Shown here piece after piece: positions 52,104 through 61,157 of a stretch of DNA of 64,000 nucleotides. Source of the DNA: Rhodoferax sp. (lineage in GTDB: Bacteria; Pseudomonadota; Gammaproteobacteria; Burkholderiales; Burkholderiaceae_C); the NCBI RefSeq assembly GCF_023700745.1, contig NZ_JAMPYG010000003.1:1-64000 (forward strand). The letters are read 5' to 3'. The position numbers and the translations under genes were made by a program. How positions within the stretch are numbered: the stretch's first letter is position 1; every line of letters starts with the position of its first letter. The notes under the pieces were generated by a model. It was not told where the DNA came from, did not search any database, and saw nothing but the letters and a program-made list of their open reading frames with translations.

Positions 52104-52199
52104 GCCCTGCCTTTGTAGGAGGCCCGCCCTCGGGCGAAGGCTGTTTGGAGGCACTCGCGGCGAGGGCGCCGCTCCCACAGGGCGCCGCTCCCACGGGGC
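52104..52199. repeat. REP-like palindromic element, copy 3 (reverse orientation)
   Basis: GCCCTG...CCCGCCCTCGGGCGAAGGCTG, then CGCGGCGAGGGCGCCGCTCCCACAGGGC with the GGCGCCGCTCCCAC unit doubled at its right end. It is the reverse complement of the type seen at 32881, including the doubled unit, and lies between the adenosyltransferase gene and the ABC permease gene. Confidence 0.85.
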
Positions 52200-52208
52200 A
52201 ATTTCGGG

Positions 52209-53036
52209 CTAAAGTTTCTCGGTTTCGCCCGATTTGGGTTGCCACTTCATCAGGTGTTTTTCCACCTTGCCCACCAGACCATCGAGCACCAGCGCAAAAG
52301 CGGTCAGCACCACAATGCCGGCCATCACGGTGTTAATGTCAAAACTGCCCTCGGCCTGCAAAATCAGGTAGCCCACGCCCTGACTGGAGCCCAGGTACTC
52401 GCCCACCACGGCACCCACAAAAGCCAGGCCGACACTGGTGTGCAATGAGCTGAAGACCCAACTGGTAGCGCTCGGCAGGTACACATGGCGCAGCAGCTGC
52501 CGCGCGTCCGCCCCCAGCATGCGGGCGTTGGCCAGCACCACCGGACTCACTTCCTTGACGCCCTGGTAGACATTGAAAAACACGATGAAAAACACCAGGG
52601 TCACACCCAGCGCCACCTTGGAGCCCATGCCCAGACCGAACCAGACCGAGAAAATGGGCGCCAGAATGATGCGCGGCATGGCGTTCATGGCCTTGATGTA
52701 AGGCTCCAGAATGGCCGAGGCCATCGGCGCCAGCGCCAGCCACAGGCCGCCGCCCAGGCCCAGACCGGCACCCACGGCAAAGGCCATCATGGTCTCGGCC
52801 AGGGTGACGCCCAGGTGCTGGTAGATGTCGGCGTCGGTCACAAACCAGGCCCAGATGCGCTCAAACATCTTGAGCGGCTCGCCAAAGAAAAACGCCGCCT
52901 GGCTGTCGTTGTCAAACATCATCGGCGGGATCAGGCCCGGCACCGTCATCACATGCCAAAAGGCAAACAACGCCAGCAGCAGACCGACTTGCCATACCCA
53001 CAGGTTAGCGCCGCGCGGTTTGATGAATTTCCACAT
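52209..53036 (-). CDS. ABC transporter permease, nitrate/sulfonate/taurine type
   Basis: A 275-residue permease of the SsuC/TauC family with about six transmembrane segments. MMAFAVGAGLGLGGGLWLALAPMASAILEPYIKAMNAMPRIILAPIFSVWFGLGMGSKVALGV is the characteristic stretch that includes the coupling helix. It is the last gene of a binding protein-ATPase-permease operon; the stop is 10 bases from a REP-like element. Confidence 0.93.
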   Translation of the reverse strand: MWKFIKPRGANLWVWQVGLLLALFAFWHVMTVPGLIPPMMFDNDSQAAFFFGEPLKMFERIWAWFVTDADIYQHLGVTLAETMMAFAVGAGLGLGGGLWLALAPMASAILEPYIKAMNAMPRIILAPIFSVWFGLGMGSKVALGVTLVFFIVFFNVYQGVKEVSPVVLANARMLGADARQLLRHVYLPSATSWVFSSLHTSVGLAFVGAVVGEYLGSSQGVGYLILQAEGSFDINTVMAGIVVLTAFALVLDGLVGKVEKHLMKWQPKSGETEKL

Positions 53037-53040
53037 GGTT

Positions 53041-53850
53041 TCAGGCCGCTTTCAACTGTTGTTGGTAACCCTTGAGCACCTCTTCGCGCAGCACCTCCCA
53101 AATGGCCTGGTGCAGTTGCAAAAAACGCGGTGAGGTCTTGATCTCGGCCACATCGCGTGGCCGCTCGATGTCAATGGTGAAGTCACCAATCGGGCGGCTG
53201 CCGGGCCCGGCGCTCATCACCACCACGCGGTCGCTCATGGCAATGGCTTCGTCGAGGTCGTGGGTGATAAACAGCACCGCCTTCCTTTTGGCCGCCCAGA
53301 TCTCGAGCAACTCGTTCTCCATGAGCTGGCGGGTCTGGATGTCGAGCGCCGAGAACGGCTCGTCCATCAGGATGATGTCGGGGTCGAGCACCAGGGTTTG
53401 CGCCAGGCTGACACGCTTGCGCATGCCACCGCTCATCTGATGCGGGTAGCGGTCGCCAAAACCGCCCAGACCGACGCGGCGCAGCCAGTCATTGGCTTGC
53501 ACAGCGGCGTCGCGCTCGGCGACGCCGTGAAACTGCAAGCCGGCCGACACGTTGGCCAGCGCGGTGCGCCACGGCATCAGGCTGTCAGCCTGAAACATGT
53601 AACCGGCGCGCTGATTGATGCCTGCCAGGGGCTGGCCAAACACCGTCACCGAACCGGTGCTGGGCACCAGCAAGCCGGCGCCGACGTTGAGCAGCGTGCT
53701 TTTACCGCAGCCGGTAGGCCCGACCACGCTGACAAACTCGCCGGCGGCGACCGTCAGATTCACGTCCTGCACGGCGGTGTAGCGCTGGCCGGGTTGGTCC
53801 TTGCTGACAAAGGTGCAGGCCACATCCTGCAACGCCAATGCAGCCGTCAT
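53041..53850 (-). CDS. ABC transporter ATP-binding protein, nitrate/sulfonate/taurine type
   Basis: A 269-residue ATPase: Walker [32 protein letters not shown] (the Q-loop motif of SsuB/TauB), signature [16 protein letters not shown], Walker [13 protein letters not shown] and switch [17 protein letters not shown] short carboxyl extension of about 30 residues is present. It is 1 base from the binding-protein gene and 4 from the permease gene. Confidence 0.94.
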   Translation of the reverse strand: MTAALALQDVACTFVSKDQPGQRYTAVQDVNLTVAAGEFVSVVGPTGCGKSTLLNVGAGLLVPSTGSVTVFGQPLAGINQRAGYMFQADSLMPWRTALANVSAGLQFHGVAERDAAVQANDWLRRVGLGGFGDRYPHQMSGGMRKRVSLAQTLVLDPDIILMDEPFSALDIQTRQLMENELLEIWAAKRKAVLFITHDLDEAIAMSDRVVVMSAGPGSRPIGDFTIDIERPRDVAEIKTSPRFLQLHQAIWEVLREEVLKGYQQQLKAA

Positions 53851-53851
53851 G

Positions 53852-54877
53852 TCAGCCCTTGGGATACTTGGCGTTGGCCTTTTTGACGAAGTCGTTGGTG
53901 TAGACCGCCATCAAGTCCAGTTTGGCGGCGGCCAGCTTGTCGTCCACGCTGGCCAGCGCCTTGAAAGCGGTTTGCGCACCTTTGTCGGGAATCATGCCGT
54001 CTGGCGACAGGGCCCCCTTTGCCGCCAGGAAGGCGTCAATGTAGACTGCCCGGTCGCCCAGCAAAAAGCCCTCGGGCACGGCCTTGATAATGTCAGCCGC
54101 GCCCGCCTTCTGGATCCACTTGTTGGCGCGCACCATGGCATTGGTCAGCGCCTGCGCGGTGGCGGGGTTCTTGTCGAGGAAGGCTTGCGGCGCGTACAGG
54201 CAACCGGCCGGCATGGGGCCGCCAAAGACCCTTTCGGACTCGGCCACATTGCGGGTGTCCGACACAATCTTGAGGTCGCCCGAGCGCTGCAGCAGCGTGA
54301 TGACGGGGTCCAGGTTGCTCATGGCGTCGATCTGACCCGAACGCATGGCGGCCACTGCACCGTTGCCGGTGCCGACACCGATGATGCTGACGTCGCCGGG
54401 TTTCAGGCCCACCTTGGCCAGCGCAAAATTGACCATCACATTGGTCGAGCTACCCGGCGCCGACACGCCCACCTTTTTGCCCTTGAGATCGGCCACCGTT
54501 TTGAAATTGGGCATGGTTTTGGGATTGACGCCCAGCACGATCTGGGGTGCCGCGCCCTGCAGCACAAAGGCGCGCATATTCTGGCCCTTGAACTGCATGT
54601 TGATGGTGTGCTCGAACGCACCTGACACCACGTCGGCACTGCCACCCACCACCGCTTGCAGGGCTTTGGAGCCGCCGGCAAAGTCAACAATGGTCACATC
54701 CAGCCCTTCGGCCTTGAAGTAGCCCAATTGCTCGGCAATGGTCAGTGGCAGGTAATACAGCAGGTTCTTGCCACCCACGGCCAGCGTGACCTTGGGTTTT
54801 TCCAGCGTTTGCGCCAGCGCCCAGTGAGGCAGGGTGGCGGCAACCAGGCCGCCGGCAATCAGGTGTCTTCTTTGCAT
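53852..54877 (-). CDS. NMT1/SsuA-like substrate-binding protein of the ABC importer
   Basis: A 341-residue periplasmic protein with a short signal peptide (MQRRHLIAGGLVAATLPHWALA, with Arg-Arg in the n-region, possibly a Tat signal). PLTIAEQLGYFKAEGLDVTIVDFAGGSKALQAVVGGSADVVSG is typical of the NMT1/THI5-like family. The ligand may be sulfonate, nitrate, thiamine precursor or aromatic acid; the sequence does not decide. Confidence 0.88.
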   Translation of the reverse strand: MQRRHLIAGGLVAATLPHWALAQTLEKPKVTLAVGGKNLLYYLPLTIAEQLGYFKAEGLDVTIVDFAGGSKALQAVVGGSADVVSGAFEHTINMQFKGQNMRAFVLQGAAPQIVLGVNPKTMPNFKTVADLKGKKVGVSAPGSSTNVMVNFALAKVGLKPGDVSIIGVGTGNGAVAAMRSGQIDAMSNLDPVITLLQRSGDLKIVSDTRNVAESERVFGGPMPAGCLYAPQAFLDKNPATAQALTNAMVRANKWIQKAGAADIIKAVPEGFLLGDRAVYIDAFLAAKGALSPDGMIPDKGAQTAFKALASVDDKLAAAKLDLMAVYTNDFVKKANAKYPKG

Positions 54878-54936
54878 GGGGTATGTCTCCAGGTGAATGA
54901 AAGCAGGGCATCTGAATGCACCCTGTCAGTCGCAAA

Positions 54937-56112
54937 TCATAACGCGTGGGGCAGCGCGGCATGAGGCCGTGTTCCGAGCCAGATAATCGCCGCACCCGCC
55001 AACGCCACCGGGATCAGCGAACCCGCGTTAAGCAGTTGCCAGCCCTGGGTGGTCACCAGCACGCCCGAGGCAAAAGAACTGAGGGCCGTGGTGGCAAAGA
55101 CAAAGAAATTGAGCGCGCCCTGGGCCCGGTCTTTCTCGGCCGGCGTATAGGTTTGCAGCGACAGGGTGGTGCTGCCTGTGAACAAGAAGTTCCAGCCCAC
55201 GCCCAGCAAAAACAGCGCGATCAGGAACTGGTGCAGGTCCACGCCCGACAGGGCCACCACGATGCACACGGCATTGAGCAACACACCCATACCCATGACC
55301 GGCAGCACACCCAAACGCTTGATCAGATGACCGGTGAAAAAGCCGGGCGCAAACATGCCGATCACATGCCACTCCAGCACCAGCGCCACATCAGAAAACG
55401 GCAAGCTGCACTGCTGCATGGCCAGCGGTGTGGCGGCCATCAGCAGGTTCATCACGCCAAAGCCCAGGGCGCCGCAGGCGGCTGCCACCATGAACGTGGG
55501 CTGGCGCATGATCTCGCGCAGCGGACGGCCCTCGTCGTTGTGCTTCCTGGCTGGCGCAGGTGGAAACGTGATGAACGTGAGCACCACCATGGACAACAGC
55601 GCGACCCCAGCCAGCGCCAGGTAGGCGCCCATGAAAGGCACGTCCGTCAAAGTGCGGGTTTGCGCCGCCAGATTCGGGCCAGCGACGGCGCCGATGAGGC
55701 CCCCCGCCATCACCATCGAGACCGCTTTTTCCTTGTAGCCAACTGCGGCCAATTCGGCGGCGGCAAAACGGTACAGGTTGGCATTGGCGTTGTAATACCC
55801 CGCAATCACCGTGGCCGCGCACAGCAGCCAGAAGTTCTGGCTCCAGGCGGCATAGGCGCACAGCAATGCGCTCAAGCCGGCCACCACCAGGCCCATTTGA
55901 AACGCCGCCTTGCGGCCAAAGCGGTGCTGGCTTTTGGCTACCAGTCCGGTCGAAAACGCACCGCCCACCACATAACCCATCACCGGCAGCGTGGCCATCC
56001 AGCCCAGCGGCGCCAGGCTGAACCCGACCAAGCCGTTGATGGCAATAAAGGTGACGTTGTTGGTCAGGAAAAGGCCTTGACAGATGGCCAGTAGCCAGAG
56101 GTGTCGATTCAT
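54937..56112 (-). CDS. major facilitator superfamily transporter
   Basis: A 391-residue permease with twelve hydrophobic segments; the start MNRHLWLLAICQGLFLTNNVTFIAINGLVG and the loop LVAKSQHRFGRKAAFQMG (MFS loop 2-3 signature region) are visible. YRF...AAELAAVGYKEKAVSMVMAGGLIGAVAGP resembles YbfB/CynX-like or drug-efflux relatives. Substrate unknown. It lies opposite the ubiU operon, separated by 164 bases that hold the FNR-like site. Confidence 0.85.
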   Translation of the reverse strand: MNRHLWLLAICQGLFLTNNVTFIAINGLVGFSLAPLGWMATLPVMGYVVGGAFSTGLVAKSQHRFGRKAAFQMGLVVAGLSALLCAYAAWSQNFWLLCAATVIAGYYNANANLYRFAAAELAAVGYKEKAVSMVMAGGLIGAVAGPNLAAQTRTLTDVPFMGAYLALAGVALLSMVVLTFITFPPAPARKHNDEGRPLREIMRQPTFMVAAACGALGFGVMNLLMAATPLAMQQCSLPFSDVALVLEWHVIGMFAPGFFTGHLIKRLGVLPVMGMGVLLNAVCIVVALSGVDLHQFLIALFLLGVGWNFLFTGSTTLSLQTYTPAEKDRAQGALNFFVFATTALSSFASGVLVTTQGWQLLNAGSLIPVALAGAAIIWLGTRPHAALPHAL

Positions 56113-56187
56113 GGGAGATTGTTAATATAAGTAATTGATTATAAGAAGCATCTATTGGTCGTCAGTATTGTTTTTTTTGTGAATTGC

Positions 56188-56201
56188 TTGACCTGCATCA
56201 T
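56188..56201 (+). promoter_or_regulatory. FNR-like binding site before ubiU
   Basis: TTGAC-CTGC-ATCAT matches the FNR consensus TTGAT-N4-ATCAA at eight of ten half-site positions. A weak -10, TAATCT, lies at 56224-56229. If transcription starts at 56236, the site is centred exactly at -41.5, the class II activator position. It fits known FNR control of ubiUVT in Enterobacteria, and supports induction without oxygen here. Confidence 0.65.
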
Positions 56202-56276
56202 TTACTTGAACGGCAAGCCTGGTTAATCTTGAATGCTTGACTTTACCTGTACTTGGACGGCATTTTTCCTATCTTT

Positions 56277-57335
56277 ATGACTACAGTTGCTGATTCCCCC
56301 CATCAATCGCGGCCTGGCGCGGCGCCGGCGGCAGGCATGGAACTGGTCTGCCCGGCCGGCAGCCTGCCGGCACTCAAGGCCGCGGTGGACAACGGCGCAG
56401 ATTGCGTCTACCTGGGCTTTCGCGATGCCACCAATGCGCGCAATTTTGCCGGCCTGAACTTTGACGAGGCCGCCATCGAGACCGGCATTCGCTATGCCCA
56501 TGACCGCGGCCGCAAAGTGTTTGTCGCGCTCAACACCTACCCGCAGGCGGCCAAGGCCGAGCTCTGGCAACGCGCCGTAGACCGCGCCGCCCACAGCGGC
56601 GTCGATGCCGTCATTCTGGCCGATCCCGGCATGATGGCCTACGCCGTCAAACACCAGCCGCAACTGCGCCTGCATTTGTCGGTGCAGGGCTCGGCCACCA
56701 ACTACGAGGCGCTGGACTTCTATTACCAGCACTTTGGCATTGCGCGCGCCGTGCTGCCACGCGTGCTGTCCATGACCCAGGTCGCCCAGGTGATCGAAAA
56801 AACCCCGGTTGAAATCGAGGTGTTCGGCTTTGGCAGCCTGTGCGTGATGGTCGAGGGGCGCTGCGCCCTGTCGAGCTACGCCACCGGCGAAGCGCCCAAC
56901 ACCAACGGCGTCTGCTCGCCACCCAAGGCGGTGCGCTGGGTCGAAACCCCGCAGGGCCGCGAGTCGCGCCTCAATGGCGTGCTGATTGACCGCTACGCGC
57001 CCGGCGAAAACGCCGGTTACCCGACGCTGTGCAAGGGCCGCTTTGACGTCGGCGACGAAAAAAATTACTACGCCATCGAAGAGCCCACCAGCCTGAACAC
57101 GCTCTCGCTGCTGCCCGACCTGATGAAGATCGGCGTGCGCGCCATCAAGGTCGAAGGCCGTCAGCGCAGCCCGGCCTACGTGGCGCAAGTGACCAAGGTC
57201 TTGCGTGCCGCCATCGACAGCTGCCAGGCCAACCCGCTCCACTACAAGGCCAGGACCGACTGGTTCAGCGAGCTCGACAAGGTCGCCGAGGGCCAGCAGC
57301 ATACGTTAGGCGCCTACCACCGGCCATGGAAATAA
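56277..57335 (+). CDS. ubiU: oxygen-independent ubiquinone hydroxylase subunit UbiU (U32 peptidase family)
   Basis: A 352-residue protein forming with UbiV the O2-independent hydroxylase of ubiquinone synthesis. The core begins [27 protein letters not shown]. Four cysteines occur as C-x6-C-x16-C-x38-C ([19 protein letters not shown]); spacing is identical to E. coli UbiU Cys169/176/193/232, which hold a 4Fe-4S cluster. About 20 extra residues precede this core if the ATG at 56277 is used; ATG at 56337 is the alternative. It lies 3 bases before ubiV and behind an FNR-like site. Confidence 0.94.
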   Translation: MTTVADSPHQSRPGAAPAAGMELVCPAGSLPALKAAVDNGADCVYLGFRDATNARNFAGLNFDEAAIETGIRYAHDRGRKVFVALNTYPQAAKAELWQRAVDRAAHSGVDAVILADPGMMAYAVKHQPQLRLHLSVQGSATNYEALDFYYQHFGIARAVLPRVLSMTQVAQVIEKTPVEIEVFGFGSLCVMVEGRCALSSYATGEAPNTNGVCSPPKAVRWVETPQGRESRLNGVLIDRYAPGENAGYPTLCKGRFDVGDEKNYYAIEEPTSLNTLSLLPDLMKIGVRAIKVEGRQRSPAYVAQVTKVLRAAIDSCQANPLHYKARTDWFSELDKVAEGQQHTLGAYHRPWK

Positions 57336-57337
57336 GC

Positions 57338-58243
57338 ATGAAACTTTCTCTGGGACCCATCCAATATTACTGGCCGCGCGACGAGGTGCTGGCTTTTTAT
57401 GCCGCCGTGGCGCAGTCGCCGGTGGACATTGTTTATCTGGGCGAAGCCGTGTGTTCACGCCGCCACGAGGTGCGCCTGAACGACTGGCTCGACATCGCGA
57501 CGGTGCTGCGCGAAGCCGGCAAGGAAGTGCTGCTGTCGACCCAGGTGCTGATCGAATCGGGCGCCGATGTCACGGTGTTGCACAAGATCTGCGCCAATGG
57601 TCAGTTCATGGTCGAAGCCAATGATATGGGCGCCGTGCATTGCCTGGAGGGCAAAGTGCCCTTTGTGGCCGGGCCGCAGCTCAACATCTACAACCTGCCA
57701 ACGCTGCAATGGATGGCGGCGTTGGGCCTGCACCGCTGGGTCATGCCGCTGGAAATGGGGCGTGACGACCTGGCCTTGCTGCTGGCCGACAGCCCGCCCG
57801 GTCTGGAAACCGAAGTCTTCGCCTATGGCCGCATGCCGCTGGCGTTTTCGGCGCGCTGCTTCACCGCGCGGCACTGCAATCTGCCCAAGGACGACTGCCA
57901 GTTCAAATGCATCGAGCACCCCGACGGCCTGCTGATGCGCACCCGTGAGAGCGAGGAGTTTCTGGTGCTCAACGGCATCCAGACCCAGTCGGCCCGGGTG
58001 CACAATCTGCTGCCCGAATTGGCCGGCCTGCGCGCCATGGGTGTCGATGTGGTGCGCATCAGCCCACAGTCGCAGCACACGCCACGCATCATCGAACTGT
58101 TCCAGGATGTGATGCAGGGACGCAGCGACGCGGCCACGGCCAACGCCGAGCTGCTGGGCCTGATGCCCGAGAAGCCGTGCAACGGATACTGGTACGGCAA
58201 ACCCGGGCTTGAGCTGGTTCATGTGACGCCGATGGCGGCCTGA
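57338..58243 (+). CDS. ubiV: oxygen-independent ubiquinone hydroxylase subunit UbiV (U32 peptidase family)
   Basis: A 301-residue partner of Ubi[23 protein letters not shown] begins the protein and the first cluster cysteine is residue 39 (LGEAVC39SRR), exactly as in E. coli Ubi[20 protein letters not shown] supplies the others, with spacing 13 and 4 matching C180/C193/C197. Together the two subunits would bring hydroxyl groups from a donor other than oxygen to the prenylated ring. The start at 57338 is used in place of the frame's 57326, which overlaps the ubiU stop. Confidence 0.94.
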   Translation: MKLSLGPIQYYWPRDEVLAFYAAVAQSPVDIVYLGEAVCSRRHEVRLNDWLDIATVLREAGKEVLLSTQVLIESGADVTVLHKICANGQFMVEANDMGAVHCLEGKVPFVAGPQLNIYNLPTLQWMAALGLHRWVMPLEMGRDDLALLLADSPPGLETEVFAYGRMPLAFSARCFTARHCNLPKDDCQFKCIEHPDGLLMRTRESEEFLVLNGIQTQSARVHNLLPELAGLRAMGVDVVRISPQSQHTPRIIELFQDVMQGRSDAATANAELLGLMPEKPCNGYWYGKPGLELVHVTPMAA

Positions 58244-58255
58244 AGGAGTTTCCCT

Positions 58256-58750
58256 ATGAGCGAAAACACATGGCTGATCCCCAAACCCGTCGGACAAGTG
58301 CTGGGGCGCCTGCCCGGTTTTCCGGGGTCGATGTTGTTTGTCACGGCCCTGAATGTGGCGCTGGCCAAGCAACTCAGCCCCGACGTGACCGAGATGCTGG
58401 TCGGCAAAAAACTGCGCCTGCGCGTGCTTGACGCGCAATGGACGTTTGATTTTGCATGGCGCAACCGCCGTTTTGTGGCCAGCCAGAACGCCGGGACGGC
58501 CGACCTCACCATCAGCGCCAGCGCCCACGATTTCGTCAGACTGGCCCGCCGTCAGGAAGATCCCGACACGCTGTTTTTCAACCGCCGGCTGACTATGGAA
58601 GGCGACACCGAACTGGGCCTGCTGGTGAAAAACACCATCGATGCCATCGAGCTGCCGGTCATGAACCTGGAGTCGTTCAAGCCGCAGCACGTCCTGCCGC
58701 AGGCGCGAGAACACTTCAAGTCGCTGTTCGCCAAGCTCAAGCCCCGCTAG
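58256..58750 (+). CDS. ubiT: ubiquinone biosynthesis accessory factor UbiT (SCP2 domain)
   Basis: A 164-residue SCP2-fold protein with VLGRLPGFPGSMLFVTALNVALAKQL amphipathic amino helix and KLRLRVLDAQWTFDF, TADLTISASAHDFVRLARRQEDPDTLFFNRRLTMEGDTELGLLVKNTID, the lipid-binding SCP2 core of YhbT. It binds hydrophobic ubiquinone intermediates and acts with UbiU/UbiV in anaerobic synthesis. AAGGAG at 58243-58248 gives a strong start. It lies between ubiV and ubiX. Confidence 0.92.
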   Translation: MSENTWLIPKPVGQVLGRLPGFPGSMLFVTALNVALAKQLSPDVTEMLVGKKLRLRVLDAQWTFDFAWRNRRFVASQNAGTADLTISASAHDFVRLARRQEDPDTLFFNRRLTMEGDTELGLLVKNTIDAIELPVMNLESFKPQHVLPQAREHFKSLFAKLKPR

Positions 58751-58756
58751 TTCACC

Positions 58757-59341
58757 ATGACCACGGCAAGCACACCCATTAAGCGCATCGTCATCGCCAT
58801 CTCGGGCGCCAGCGGTGCGGTCTATGGCGTGCGGCTGTTGCAGGGCTTGCGCGCGCTCGGCCATGTGCAAACGCATCTGGTGGTGTCGGACGCCGGCTGG
58901 CTCAATGTACAGCAAGAGCTGGACATGACGCGTGCCGAGGTGGAAGCTCTGGCCGACGTGGTGTACCCAGTGCGCAACATTGGCAGCGCCATTGCCAGCG
59001 GCTCTTTCCGCTGCGACGGCATGGTGATTGCGCCCTGCTCCATGCGCACGCTGGCGGCCGTGGCGCTGGGGCTGTCCGACAACCTGATCACCCGCGCCGC
59101 CGACGTGATGCTCAAGGAGCGCCGCAAGCTGATTTTGATGGTGCGCGAAACACCGCTGAACCTGGCGCACCTGCGCAACATGACCAGCGTCACCGAAATG
59201 GGCGGCATCGTCTTCCCGCCGGTGCCGGGCTTCTACCAGCGGCCGCAAACCATCGAAGAGATGGTTGGACACAGCGTGAGCCGGGTGCTGGACTTGCTGG
59301 ACTTGCCGCAGGCCGATGCGCAGCGCTGGGGCGGGCTCTGA
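58757..59341 (+). CDS. ubiX: flavin prenyltransferase UbiX
   Basis: A 194-residue enzyme that attaches dimethylallyl phosphate's prenyl group to FMN, giving the prenyl-FMN needed by UbiD. IVIAISGASGAVYGVRLLQGL is the FMN loop, and VIAPCSMRTLAAVALGLSDNLITRAADVMLKERRKLILMVRETPLN is highly characteristic, including the Ser, Arg and Glu near FMN. It follows ubiT by 6 bases, so it is co-transcribed with ubiUVT. Confidence 0.95.
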   Translation: MTTASTPIKRIVIAISGASGAVYGVRLLQGLRALGHVQTHLVVSDAGWLNVQQELDMTRAEVEALADVVYPVRNIGSAIASGSFRCDGMVIAPCSMRTLAAVALGLSDNLITRAADVMLKERRKLILMVRETPLNLAHLRNMTSVTEMGGIVFPPVPGFYQRPQTIEEMVGHSVSRVLDLLDLPQADAQRWGGL

Positions 59342-59389
59342 TTTTTGATGCCCTGTTCAAGCAAAATACCTGTGTTTTTATGAAACCCG

Positions 59390-59463
59390 CAAGGCAGGCA
59401 GTCTGGGCGGCTTCTTCATACTGGGGTACCAGAAATCATCAGCCGCCCAGACTGCCTGCCTTG
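59390..59463. repeat. long perfect hairpin 1 in the ubiX-ubiD gap
   Basis: A perfect 23-base inverted repeat (59390-59412 against 59441-59463; it begins CAAGGCAGGCAG) encloses a 28-base loop. The loop contains the 21-base core at 59417-59437 (begins CATACTGG, ends AGAAATC) that is the exact reverse complement of the core at 59562-59582. A GGCAG-TGGG-GGC pattern is shared with the stem of hairpin 2, but bases between differ and remain paired. Confidence 0.9.
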
Positions 59464-59534
59464 CTGGATATCGTGCAAGATCACACATCTGACTCTTTCG
59501 GTATTCAAGACCTCAAAATAAATCTGTCATATCA

Positions 59535-59610
59535 GCGCGGCAGCCGGATGGGGTGGCCCCCGATTTCTGGTACCCCAGTATGAGGGGGACGCCCCATCCG
59601 GCTGCCGCGC
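59535..59610. repeat. long hairpin 2 in the ubiX-ubiD gap
   Basis: A 19-base perfect stem (59535-59553 with 59592-59610; GCGCGGCAGCCGGATGGGG) plus an inner CCCCC/GGGGG stem (557-561 with 584-588) and a 22-base loop carrying the 21-base core (59562-59582). The core is the reverse complement of hairpin 1's core, so the two elements are inverted copies of the same loop with different stems. Confidence 0.9.
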
Positions 59611-59672
59611 AGCGCACGCCCGTAGCGCCACGCCCAATTTAATTGGAATCTGACCCCCATTAATTCATCACC

Positions 59673-61157
59673 ATGGCCTACCGCGACCTTAGAGACTTCA
59701 TCAGCCAACTCGAACAAATGGGCGAGCTCAAGCGCGTCAGCGCCGAGGTGTCACCGCACCTGGAAATGACCGCCCTGTGTGACCGCACCTTACGCGCCGG
59801 TGGCCCGGCACTGTTGTTCGAACGCCCCAGCGGTCACAGCATCCCGGTGCTGGGCAACCTGTTTGGCACCACGCGCCGCGTTGCCTTGGGCATGGGTGTC
59901 AACGACGTGTCGGAGCTGCGCCAGTTTGGTCACGTGCTGGCCACGCTCAAGGAGCCCGAAGCGCCCAAGGGCTTCAAGGAACTCATGGGCATGGGCAGCC
60001 TGGTCAAGACGCTCTGGAGCATGGCACCCAAAGAGCTGCGCAGCGCGCCGTGCCAGGAGGTCGTGTGGGAAGACGCCGACGTCGACCTGGCCAAATTACC
60101 CATCCAGCACTGCTGGCCCGGCGACGTGGCGCCGCTCATCACCTGGGGCCTGGTCATCACCAAAGGGCCGCACAAGGCAAGGCAAAACCTGGGTATCTAC
60201 CGGCAACAGGTGCTGGCGCACAACAAAGTCATCATGCGCTGGTTGCCGCACCGCGGCGGTGCGCTCGATTTCCGCGACCACACCCGGCAAAACCCGGGCC
60301 AGCCCTACCCGGTGTGCGTTGCCTTGGGCGCCGACCCAGCCACCATTCTGGGCGCCGTGACCCCAGTGCCCGACAGCCTGAGCGAATACCAGTTTGCCGG
60401 GCTGTTGCGGGGCAGCCGCACCGAACTGGTCAAGGCGCTGGGCAGCGAACTGCGCGTGCCGGCCTTTGCCGAGATCGTGCTGGAAGGTCACATCAACCCG
60501 GATGCCACGCACCCAAGTGGCTTCGAGCATGCATTGGAGGGTCCGTTTGGCGACCACACCGGCTACTACAACGAGCAGGCCGAGTTTCCGGTCTTCACGG
60601 TGGACCGCATCACCCGGCGCGCGGACCCCATCTACCACTCGACCTACACCGGCAAGCCACCCGACGAGCCGGCCATGCTGGCGCTGGCGCTGAACGAGCT
60701 GTTTGTGCCGCTGCTGCAACGCCAGTACGCCGAGATCACCGACTTTTACCTGCCGCCCGAAGGCTGCAGTTACCGCATGGCGGTGGTCAGCATCAAGAAG
60801 GCCTACCCCGGCCACGCGCGCCGCGTGATGTTCGGCATCTGGAGCTTTTTGCGCCAGTTCATGTACACCAAGTTCATCGTGGTGGTTGACGACGACGTCA
60901 ACCCGCGCGACTGGAAAGACGTGATTTGGGCCATCACCACGCGCGTTGACCCCACGCGCGACACGCTGCTGGCCGACAACACGCCGATTGACTACCTCGA
61001 CTTTGCCTCACCGGTGAGTGGGCTGGGCAGCAAGATGGGCATCGACGCCACCAGCAAATGGCCCGGCGAGACCAGCCGCGAATGGGGTCGCCCCTTGAGC
61101 ATGAGCGCCGATGTCACCGCCAGGGTGGACGCGCTCTGGCAGACGCTGGGCTTGTAG
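59673..61157 (+). CDS. ubiD: 4-hydroxy-3-polyprenylbenzoate decarboxylase UbiD
   Basis: A 494-residue prenyl-FMN-dependent decarboxylase of ubiquinone synthesis. [24 protein letters not shown] and [10 protein letters not shown] belong to the family's first domain; the [11 protein letters not shown] segment contains the catalytic Glu region, and [22 protein letters not shown] precedes it. No ribosome site is seen before ATG 59673, as the repeat region ends just there. It needs UbiX-made cofactor, encoded 331 bases upstream, but the intervening hairpins may affect co-transcription. Confidence 0.95.
   Translation: MAYRDLRDFISQLEQMGELKRVSAEVSPHLEMTALCDRTLRAGGPALLFERPSGHSIPVLGNLFGTTRRVALGMGVNDVSELRQFGHVLATLKEPEAPKGFKELMGMGSLVKTLWSMAPKELRSAPCQEVVWEDADVDLAKLPIQHCWPGDVAPLITWGLVITKGPHKARQNLGIYRQQVLAHNKVIMRWLPHRGGALDFRDHTRQNPGQPYPVCVALGADPATILGAVTPVPDSLSEYQFAGLLRGSRTELVKALGSELRVPAFAEIVLEGHINPDATHPSGFEHALEGPFGDHTGYYNEQAEFPVFTVDRITRRADPIYHSTYTGKPPDEPAMLALALNELFVPLLQRQYAEITDFYLPPEGCSYRMAVVSIKKAYPGHARRVMFGIWSFLRQFMYTKFIVVVDDDVNPRDWKDVIWAITTRVDPTRDTLLADNTPIDYLDFASPVSGLGSKMGIDATSKWPGETSREWGRPLSMSADVTARVDALWQTLGL

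Noticed and set aside
59380-59583. 67-residue plus-strand frame across the two hairpins
   Set aside because: It exists only because the palindromic DNA happens to lack stops; it has no ribosome site and its residues follow the hairpin arms. Treated as non-coding.
59390-59610. CRISPR-like array
   Set aside because: Only two units, in inverted orientation, with differing stems and no regular spacers.
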